Shown: positions 5,347 through 11,037 of the stretch, in pieces
How the letters are laid out: each line of letters opens with the position of its first letter
Numbering within the stretch: the stretch's first letter is position 1
Assembly: GCA_036389695.1 (NCBI GenBank)
Contig: DASVWG010000027.1
Coordinates: 1-13,743 of the forward strand
DNA: 13,743 nucleotides
From: JALZHR01 sp036389695
GTDB taxonomy: Bacteria > Acidobacteriota > Blastocatellia > Pyrinomonadales > Pyrinomonadaceae
Direction: 5' to 3'
Position numbers and translations under genes: made by a program
The notes under the pieces: model-generated
Seen by the model: only the letters and a program-made list of their open reading frames with translations
Told to the model about the DNA's origin: nothing
Database searches by the model: none

Positions 5347-7974
5347 ATGCCCGCAGATTTTTTCCGCAACCAATCTAAAGCAGTTTTCGAACAAATGCAC
5401 AAAACATCAGATTTGGAAGTAAAATCAGTGAAACAATTTGACCTCTCAGATTACAGTAGTCTAACGAAAATTCTGGGCGGCGTCCTGCTGGCGGCGAGCG
5501 CGGCGGCGATTGCCTATACGATTTACGGCTGTTTTTCTTTTACCGTTCTGCAACTGGTCATTTTAGCGGTTTCGATGGTCGTCGCGACGCTGGCGAATCA
5601 ATACCAGTTTAAGATTCCGAAAACGCGGTTGACGATTTCGCCGCGCAAAGTTCTGGTTTTCTGGGGCACGATTTGGCTTGGGGTTGCGGGCGGCGTGCTG
5701 CTGAGCGTCGTTTCTTCCGCCGTGCGCTATCGCACGACGAAAAACAAGGTCAAATGGGTTTACGGAATTTTGATTCACACGGTTTCGACCGCGGCGGCGG
5801 CTGAGGCTTTTTATCTGTTTTTGCGGCAGTTTGCCGATTTTGAAGGCTGGAATATCGCCGCCAATCCGATAAATCTCGGATGGCTGCTGGCAGCCTCGGC
5901 GCTGATGCTTTTGACGCATTATCTGCTGACGACCATTTTAAGCTCGCTGCTGCTGGCGTTTGACAGCGAAGACGCTTTCCGAAACATCTGGAAAAAACGC
6001 TATACGCGCACGATTGCCAATTATCTGGTCGCCTTTGCGACGATGCTCGTGCTGCATCTTTCGTTTCGTCATTTCGGCGTCGATTTCGGTCTGGTCGTGC
6101 TGCCGGTGTCGATTTTCGGTCATCTCGCCTATAAAATTCACCTTCAGCGTCTGGCGCAGAAAACACGGGAAATTACCGAAGCCAGCCGCATTCATCTGGC
6201 GACGGTCGAAGCTTTGGCGACGGCGATTGACGCGCGCGACCAGGTCGGCATCGGACACGTTCGCCGGACGCAGATTTACGCCGTCGGCATCGGCGAAATT
6301 TTAGGCTTGTCCGAAAAAGAAATCAACGCCCTGCGCACCGGCGCGCTTTTGCACGACATCGGAAAGCTCGCCGTGCCCGACCATATCCTGAACAAGCCGG
6401 GCAGACTGACGCCCGCCGAGATGGAAAAAATGAAGATTCACGCTTCGGTCGGCGCGTCGATTCTGGAAGACGTCAAATTCGATTGCCCGGTCGTCGCGAC
6501 CGTCAAATATCATCACGAAGCGTGGGACGGAAGCGGATACCCGGAAGGCTTAAAGAAAGAAAATATTCCGCTGACGGCGCGGATTTTGTCCATCGCCGAC
6601 GCTTACGACTCCTTGCGCGGCGCGCGCCCGTTCCGAGCGGCGATTTCGCGCGACGAAGCGCGCAAGTCGATTTTGAACGCGGCGGGGACGCGTTTCGACC
6701 CGAAGCTCATCGATATTTTCCTGAGAAACTTGCAGCATTTCGAAGCGGAAATCGAAGCGCAGGAGCTTTCCTATCGCTACGACGCCGAAGAAACGAATAT
6801 TCTGGGCATCGAAGCGGGCGAAAGAGACGAAAACTACGTCGAGCAAATCAAGCGCGCCAACCGCGAAGTCTTTACGCTTTACGAGCTGGCGAAAGTTTTC
6901 AGCTCCTCGATAACGCTGCCCGACACGCTTTCGCGCTTTACGGCGAAAATCGGCGAGCTCGTGCCGTTCGATTCGTGCGCCGTTTATCTTCTGGACGAAA
7001 AACAGGACGCGGCGACCGCCGTCTATACCGTCGGGAAAAACGACGCCGCGCTGAAAGGCAAGCGCGTCAAAAGCGGCGAGGGCGCGACCGGCTACGCGCT
7101 GAAGAAACGCCAGCCCGTCTACAACATCAATCCGGCGCTGGATTTTTCGTTCGAGACGCAGGATTTTATTCTCGATTACACGGCGATGGCGTCCTTGCCG
7201 CTGATGGCGGGCGAGCATCTAATCGGCGCGGTTTCGCTGTATTCGTGCGATTTGGAAGCTTACGAAGACGAGCATATGCGTCTTCTGGAAACGATTTCGC
7301 GCATCGCGGCGGACGCGATTTCAAAATCTCTGCATCATGCCGAAACCGAATCGCGCGCGCTGACCGACCCGATGACCGGACTGCCGAACGCGCGCAGCCT
7401 GCAAATGCAGTTTGAAAACGAAATCGCCCGCGCCCGTCGCAACGGCAGCGAGTTTCAGGTTCTGATGCTCGACCTCGACGGCTTCAAATCCGTCAACGAC
7501 ACTTTCGGACACAAAGCGGGCGACGCGCTTTTGCGCGAGATTTCCAAAGTGATGCGCGGGCAATTGCGCGATTACGATTTTCTGGCGCGTTACGCGGGCG
7601 ACGAATTTGTCGTCATCGTGCCGGAGATGACTAACGAAGGCATCCGCGAGCTTTGCCAGCGCATGGAAAAAGCCGTCCAGGATTTCGTTCTGCCAATCGG
7701 CGACGGAAGATTCGCGCAGGTCGGCGTCAGCCTCGGCGCGGCGGCGTATCCGCGCGCGGGCGAAACGCTCGACCAGATTATCGTCGCCGCCGACAAGGCG
7801 ATGTATGCCGTCAAAGCCGCGCGCAAACGAAAACAAAATCAACCGCCGGTTCAGACAGAACCGCGCGCGCCGGAAACGCCGAAAGCGGACGGATTCCCGC
7901 ATATGTTGATTGCCGAAGAAGCCTTAATTGTGGAACTGGACGAAAGCCACATCGTTTCGGCGGCAATTAATTAA
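5347..7974 (+). CDS. Membrane c-di-GMP protein: HD-GYP phosphodiesterase + GAF + GGDEF cyclase
   Basis: The product has 875 residues. Six or seven hydrophobic segments lie between about 44 and 262, forming an integral-membrane sensor module. The HD-GYP domain (about 282-472) has HDIGK (H336, D337), HHEAWDGSGYP (389-399) and IADAYD (416-421), the metal-binding and GYP signatures of c-di-GMP hydrolases. A GAF-like domain spans about 505-660. The GGDEF domain (about 670-825) has AGDEF at 750-754 in place of GGDEF, a variant known in some active cyclases. RDYD (741-744) sits five residues before it, an intact product-inhibition I-site. Both making and breaking c-di-GMP are therefore plausible. 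A Pro-rich linker and acidic tail (830-875) follow and match nothing I recognise. The start is uncertain: no good Shine-Dalgarno precedes 5347, and the Met at 5395 is an alternative. The stop lies in the arm of palindrome E4. Confidence 0.93.
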   Translation: MPADFFRNQSKAVFEQMHKTSDLEVKSVKQFDLSDYSSLTKILGGVLLAASAAAIAYTIYGCFSFTVLQLVILAVSMVVATLANQYQFKIPKTRLTISPRKVLVFWGTIWLGVAGGVLLSVVSSAVRYRTTKNKVKWVYGILIHTVSTAAAAEAFYLFLRQFADFEGWNIAANPINLGWLLAASALMLLTHYLLTTILSSLLLAFDSEDAFRNIWKKRYTRTIANYLVAFATMLVLHLSFRHFGVDFGLVVLPVSIFGHLAYKIHLQRLAQKTREITEASRIHLATVEALATAIDARDQVGIGHVRRTQIYAVGIGEILGLSEKEINALRTGALLHDIGKLAVPDHILNKPGRLTPAEMEKMKIHASVGASILEDVKFDCPVVATVKYHHEAWDGSGYPEGLKKENIPLTARILSIADAYDSLRGARPFRAAISRDEARKSILNAAGTRFDPKLIDIFLRNLQHFEAEIEAQELSYRYDAEETNILGIEAGERDENYVEQIKRANREVFTLYELAKVFSSSITLPDTLSRFTAKIGELVPFDSCAVYLLDEKQDAATAVYTVGKNDAALKGKRVKSGEGATGYALKKRQPVYNINPALDFSFETQDFILDYTAMASLPLMAGEHLIGAVSLYSCDLEAYEDEHMRLLETISRIAADAISKSLHHAETESRALTDPMTGLPNARSLQMQFENEIARARRNGSEFQVLMLDLDGFKSVNDTFGHKAGDALLREISKVMRGQLRDYDFLARYAGDEFVVIVPEMTNEGIRELCQRMEKAVQDFVLPIGDGRFAQVGVSLGAAAYPRAGETLDQIIVAADKAMYAVKAARKRKQNQPPVQTEPRAPETPKADGFPHMLIAEEALIVELDESHIVSAAIN

Positions 7975-8088
7975 AGGCGGAAACCAGGGCAGTTATGGAG
8001 CGTGTTTCAACATTAAACACGCTAATTTCATCAGCGGGTCTTGTTGCTGGACTTGGACACGCTCCATGACTGTCGCGTTTCTGCCTTT
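7973..8088. repeat. Palindromic element E4 with alternative inner hairpin
   Basis: The outer arms are 7973-8005 and 8057-8088. CAGTTATGGAGCGTGT (7990-8005) pairs with 8057-8072 with one mismatch, and AAAGGCGGAAAC (7973-7984) pairs with 8077-8088 with one mismatch. AGCGTGTTT (7999-8007) can instead pair with AAACACGCT (8015-8023) as a perfect 9-bp hairpin, so the two folds compete. The sequence from 8081 to 8104 read on the minus strand is an array of GGCAAAA at 7-8 nt spacing. The left arm includes two bases of the HD-GYP stop codon. Confidence 0.8.
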
Positions 8089-8104
8089 TTGCCTTTTGCC
8101 TTTC

Positions 8105-8590
8105 CTATTTCTTCTCGACAATATCTTTCTTCAAGCTGCCGACCGCCGTTAAAACTTCCGTTTTTTCCTTTTCGGGAACTTTAAATTTGTCGAGCGTTTC
8201 GGTCAATAATTTGACGCCTTCCTTCCAGTCTTCCTCGTCTATGCCTAAGCCTTTGTGCGATGTTTTCATATCGCGTCCGAGATAAATGCAGGAGCCGCCC
8301 GTCACGCTGCACAGAAATTCGACCAGATGCTGGCGCAGTTTTTTCTGCGAATCTTCGCTCAAGCCGCTTGTAAAACGCCCGATGCGTTTGCTGGCGGCGA
8401 GCCGCATTATAAATTCGTCGGAAACGGCGGCGAGAGCGTCGTAGCCGCCGAGCCTTTCATACAGCGATTTTTCGGTCGTCTTTATCGTTTCAACGGTTTT
8501 GCTCGCCTCGCCCGTTTGAGCAAAAGCGACGGACGCCGCGCCGAAGATTAACAGCGCGAAAAAGGCGGCGCGTAAATATGTTTTGTTCAT
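8105..8590 (-). CDS. Exported group 1 truncated hemoglobin
   Basis: I start at the ATG at 8588-8590, preceded at eight bases by AAGGAG (plus positions 8599-8604). The open frame upstream to 8638 is rejected because the signal peptide begins at this Met. The product has 161 residues. A Sec signal peptide covers about 1-24, ending VAFAQ. The globin part begins SLYERLGGYDAL (42-53), with RDMKTSHKGLGI (106-117) containing H112, the expected proximal heme ligand. The position usually occupied by Tyr B10 appears to be I61 (DEFIMRL). C94 and C101 flank a VTGG turn and could form a disulfide after export. It most resembles the periplasmic branch of group 1 truncated hemoglobins, which bind O2, NO or related ligands; the exact role is unknown. 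It converges on the HD-GYP gene and lies downstream of the fasciclin gene on the same strand. Confidence 0.9.
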   Translation of the reverse strand: MNKTYLRAAFFALLIFGAASVAFAQTGEASKTVETIKTTEKSLYERLGGYDALAAVSDEFIMRLAASKRIGRFTSGLSEDSQKKLRQHLVEFLCSVTGGSCIYLGRDMKTSHKGLGIDEEDWKEGVKLLTETLDKFKVPEKEKTEVLTAVGSLKKDIVEKK

Positions 8591-8679
8591 TTTGGATTCT
8601 CCTTTCCGAAAATATAGAGTCTGGATTTTGCAAAACATTTCGGCGCGGACGGCGAAACGGATTCAAAAAATATATAAAA

Positions 8680-8828
8680 GGCAGAAGCCCGCGCGTGAGC
8701 AAGGGCGGACAGAGATTTGGGATTGCGGAATGCGGATTTCGGATTGGTCGTTTAATAAAGGCAAATCCGCAATCCCAAATCCTAAATCCGCAATCGTTTC
8801 CGCCCTTGCTTACGCGCGGGCTTCTGCC
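8680..8828. repeat. Nested palindromic element E5
   Basis: The outer arms 8680-8709 and 8799-8828 are 30 nt each with a single mismatch; they begin GGCAGAAGCCCGCGCG. Inside, GATTTGGGATTGCGGA (8714-8729) pairs perfectly with 8766-8781. The inner left arm is a heptamer array (GATTTGG, GATTGCG, GAATGCG, GATTTCG, GATTGGT), and the inner right arm shows the same on the minus strand. The element lies between the fasciclin terminator and the hemoglobin start, within a 324-bp gap that otherwise holds only the terminator and the hemoglobin leader. Confidence 0.9.
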
Positions 8829-8845
8829 TCGGTCGCGTGATAAAT

Positions 8846-8886
8846 AAAAAAGCGCGCCCGTTTTGTTAAAACAGACGCGCTTTTTT
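8846..8886 (-). terminator. Intrinsic terminator of the fasciclin gene
   Basis: An 11-bp stem pairs 8846-8856 (AAAAAAGCGCG) with 8876-8886. An inner GTTTT/AAAAC stem and A/T-rich flanks on both sides suggest it may work in both directions. It lies 28 nt past the fasciclin stop codon. Confidence 0.85.
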
Positions 8887-8914
8887 TGTGAAGAAAAAGG
8901 AGTTTCAGCTTCGG

Positions 8915-9463
8915 TTATCTGGGCATCAGAACTTTATCGACGACGTGAATCGTGCCGTTCGAGCCTTTCAAATTGGCGGCGGTGACGTTTGCCGTCATGC
9001 CCTTTTCGTCGGTCAGCATCACGGTTTTGCCGTCGGTCGTGGCGGTCAGCATTCCGCCGTTGACGGTTTTAATCATCGCTTTGCCGTTGCCTTTTTTAAT
9101 CAATTTCATAACGTCTTTCGCCGACCAGTTTCCGGCGACGACGTGATAAGTCAGAACTGACGAGAGCATCGATTTGTTTTCCGGTTTCAGAAGCGTCTCG
9201 ACCGTTCCGGCGGGCAGCATTTCAAACGCCGCGTTGGTCGGCGCGAAAACCGTGTAAGGACCTTTGGCTTTTAAAGGCTCGACCCAACCGGCGGCTTTGA
9301 GCGCCGTGACCAAAGTCGTGTGGTCGGGCGACATCATCGCCACGTCGACAATCGTTCTGGACATTTTCATGTCCTTGTTCATCATATTGTTCTGGGCGTT
9401 GACGGCGCTGCCAGCCGTCATCACCAAAACCGCCATCGCAAAAAATAAAACTAACTTTTTCAT
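8915..9463 (-). CDS. Exported fasciclin (FAS1) domain protein
   Basis: I start at the ATG at 9461-9463, six bases after GGAAGG (plus positions 9470-9475). The frame runs upstream to 9550 but a signal peptide begins exactly here (MKKLVLFF... ending SAVNAQ near residue 24). The product has 182 residues. One FAS1 domain covers about 37-182: the H1 box YTVFAPTNAAF (70-80), YHVV (106-109), and the H2 box GTIHVVDKVLMP (170-181). Bacterial FAS1 proteins are secreted or surface adhesion-like proteins; the ligand is unknown. A Met-rich stretch (MMNKDMKM, 27-34) follows the signal peptide. The gene has its own terminator at 8846-8886. A 13-bp inverted repeat may mask its ribosome binding site. Confidence 0.93.
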   Translation of the reverse strand: MKKLVLFFAMAVLVMTAGSAVNAQNNMMNKDMKMSRTIVDVAMMSPDHTTLVTALKAAGWVEPLKAKGPYTVFAPTNAAFEMLPAGTVETLLKPENKSMLSSVLTYHVVAGNWSAKDVMKLIKKGNGKAMIKTVNGGMLTATTDGKTVMLTDEKGMTANVTAANLKGSNGTIHVVDKVLMPR

Positions 9464-9469
9464 TATTAA

Positions 9470-9572
9470 CCTTCCCTTTTTTGAATTTTTATGACAGGCG
9501 AAATCCGCCTTATATATCTGCTTTCGCGGCAGATTTGGATTCGGATGCAAAGGAAAATTAAAAAAGGGAAGG
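9470..9572 (-). promoter_or_regulatory. Fasciclin leader able to sequester its Shine-Dalgarno
   Basis: Plus-strand CCTTCCCTTTTTT (9470-9482) is a perfect complement of AAAAAAGGGAAGG (9560-9572). In the minus-strand transcript the upstream copy would pair with the ribosome binding site. Two small hairpins lie between them: 9496-9500 with 9506-9510, and 9517-9521 with 9529-9533. This requires transcription to start upstream of 9572. Confidence 0.4.
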
Positions 9573-9592
9573 ATTTTAGAAATACAAAGAAG

Positions 9593-9670
9593 AATTCACA
9601 GGGATAACAAGATGAATAGGATGAAGAAAATAATTTTCCTATCCTGTCTATCCTGTTATCCCTGTGAATT
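9593..9670. repeat. Palindromic element E6 (9-nt word ACAGGATAG)
   Basis: AATTCACAGGGATAACA (9593-9609) pairs perfectly with 9654-9670 over 17 bp. Imperfect pairing continues inward for about 14 more positions. The right arm on the minus strand reads ACAGGGATA, ACAGGATAG, ACAGGATAG, a 9-nt period. It lies downstream of the aldolase stop and upstream of the fasciclin leader. Confidence 0.88.
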
Positions 9671-9700
9671 ATTCGTTTTGCCGAGCGGCAATGGAATTAA

Positions 9701-10777
9701 TTATGCAATCGTAATTTCCTTGGTCAGATAAACGTCCTGAATCGAGTTTAAAAGCTCGACGCCTTCCGTCATCGGGCGCTGGAAGGCTTTGCGACCGGAA
9801 ATCAAGCCGGTTCCGCCGCCGCGTTTGTTGACGACCGCCGTGCGCACGGCGTCCGCCAAATCGCCGGAGCCTTTCGATTCGCCGCCGGAATTAATTAAGC
9901 CGCAGCGTCCCATATAACAGTTCGCGACCTGATAGCGGACGAGGTCAATCGGGCTGTCGGAAGTCAGCTCGGTGTAAATTTTCGGATTCGTCTTGCCGTA
10001 GCTGCTTTCTAATCCCAAAACATTGTAGCCGCCGTTGCGCTCGGGCAGTTTTTGTTTGATGATGTCGGCTTGAATCGTCACGCCCAGATGGTTTGCCTGT
10101 CCCGTTAAATCGGCGGCGGTGTGCATATCGCCTTCCTTGGTTTTGAATTTCGGATTGCGCAGGTAGCACCACAGAATCGTCGCCATGCCGAGTTCGTGCG
10201 CGTAGGCAAAGGCTTCGGCGACTTCGCCCAATTGACGCGTCGATTCGTCCGAGCCGAAATAAATCGTCGCGCCGACGGCGACCGCGCCCATATCGCGGCA
10301 CTGGTCGATAGCGCCGAACATCACCTGGTCGAATTTGTTCGGATAAGTCAAAAGCTCGTTGTGATTGATTTTGACGATAAAAGGAATTTTATGCGCGTAT
10401 TTGCGGGCGACCGAGCCGAGCACGCCGAACGTCGAAGCGACCGCGTTGCAGCCGCCTTCGATTGCCAGCCGGACGATATTTTCCGGGTCGAAATACTGCG
10501 GATTCGGCGCGAAACTCGCTCCGGCGGAATGCTCTATCCCCTGGTCGACCGGCAAAATCGAAAGATAACCCGTGCCGCGCAGTCTGCCGTTGTCGAAAAG
10601 CGTCTGCATGGCGCGCAAGGTCGCGGGCGTTCTGTCGGATAAAGCCCAGACGCGGTCGATGAAATCGCCGCCCGGCAGATTTAAGTTTTCTTTCGGGATA
10701 GTTCGGGAAGTATGATTTAAAAGCGTTTCGGCTTCCGCGCCCAAAAGCTCCTGTATTTTACTGTAATCAACAGCCAT
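9701..10777 (-). CDS. fbaB: Class I fructose-bisphosphate aldolase (FbaB/DhnA type)
   Basis: The product has 358 residues and is closely similar throughout to E. coli FbaB (350). It cleaves fructose 1,6-bisphosphate to dihydroxyacetone phosphate and glyceraldehyde 3-phosphate through a Schiff base, in glycolysis and gluconeogenesis in the cytoplasm. Landmarks are GTGYLSILPVDQGIEHSAGA (68-87), PFIVKINHNE (132-141), VAVGATIYFGS (166-176), DLTGQANH (223-230), ADIIKQK (237-243; K241 is the likely Schiff-base lysine), NCYMGRCGLINSGG and GLISGRKAF, the last binding phosphate. The ATG at 10775-10777 follows AGGAG (plus positions 10786-10790) by eight bases. It is divergent from the first DUF3857 gene. 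No other glycolytic gene is in the window. Confidence 0.97.
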   Translation of the reverse strand: MAVDYSKIQELLGAEAETLLNHTSRTIPKENLNLPGGDFIDRVWALSDRTPATLRAMQTLFDNGRLRGTGYLSILPVDQGIEHSAGASFAPNPQYFDPENIVRLAIEGGCNAVASTFGVLGSVARKYAHKIPFIVKINHNELLTYPNKFDQVMFGAIDQCRDMGAVAVGATIYFGSDESTRQLGEVAEAFAYAHELGMATILWCYLRNPKFKTKEGDMHTAADLTGQANHLGVTIQADIIKQKLPERNGGYNVLGLESSYGKTNPKIYTELTSDSPIDLVRYQVANCYMGRCGLINSGGESKGSGDLADAVRTAVVNKRGGGTGLISGRKAFQRPMTEGVELLNSIQDVYLTKEITIA

Positions 10778-10833
10778 TAAATGTTCTCCTGTTAAGAAAA
10801 AGTTCTAAAATTTTGATATGAAACTTTAATGTT

Positions 10834-10892
10834 AATGCGCAAATTATAGCATAAATAATTCTCGCGTTTTTGAAAAATACGGCTTGCGCATT
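10834..10892. promoter_or_regulatory. Paired AATGCGCAA dyad in the divergent promoter region
   Basis: AATGCGCAA (10834-10842) and TTGCGCATT (10884-10892) are perfect 9-bp inverted copies, 50 bp apart from start to start. The first abuts the aldolase -10 and covers its likely start site; the second abuts TTGAAA (10892-10897), the possible -35 of the DUF3857 promoter. Confidence 0.45.
10843..10851 (-). promoter_or_regulatory. Extended -10 promoter of the aldolase gene
   Basis: On the minus strand the sequence reads TGCTATAAT, a consensus extended -10. No good -35 lies 17 bp upstream. Transcription would start near 10836, leaving a leader of about 60 nt. Confidence 0.55.
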
Positions 10893-10923
10893 TGAAAAAT
10901 TCCGAAATATTATGCAATATAAT
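10892..10923 (+). promoter_or_regulatory. Candidate promoter of the first DUF3857 gene
   Basis: TATAAT (10918-10923) is a perfect -10. TTGAAA (10892-10897) is 20 bp upstream, longer than ideal. The leader of about 108 nt contains two short hairpins: CCGGC/GCCGG (10941-10945 with 10965-10969) and CCGCGC/GCGCGG (10987-10992 with 11000-11005). Confidence 0.4.
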
Positions 10924-11037
10924 ACGTTTGCTTCTGCTTTCCGGCGTCGCTCCTACTCAAGACAGCCGGCTTCCGATAATTTTAGCCCGCGCCCTTTATG
11001 CGCGGTGAAATTTTACTCATAAAGTCGAGATAATCTT

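Noticed and set aside
6483..7415. Long plus-strand frame inside the HD-GYP/GGDEF gene (310 codons)
   Set aside because: Low-complexity Arg-rich translation overlapping the clear HD-GYP, GAF and GGDEF coding sequence in another frame.
8680..8828. Miniature transposon (MITE)
   Set aside because: Near-perfect terminal inverted repeats, but no target-site duplication found at the edges and no related transposase in the window; kept only as a repeat.
8578..8847. Two short plus-strand frames across E5
   Set aside because: They translate the palindromic repeat and the hemoglobin leader; no ribosome binding site or protein-like composition.
10928..11005. Riboswitch or small RNA in the DUF3857 leader
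   Set aside because: Only two short hairpins are visible, with no match to a riboswitch core I know and no terminator.
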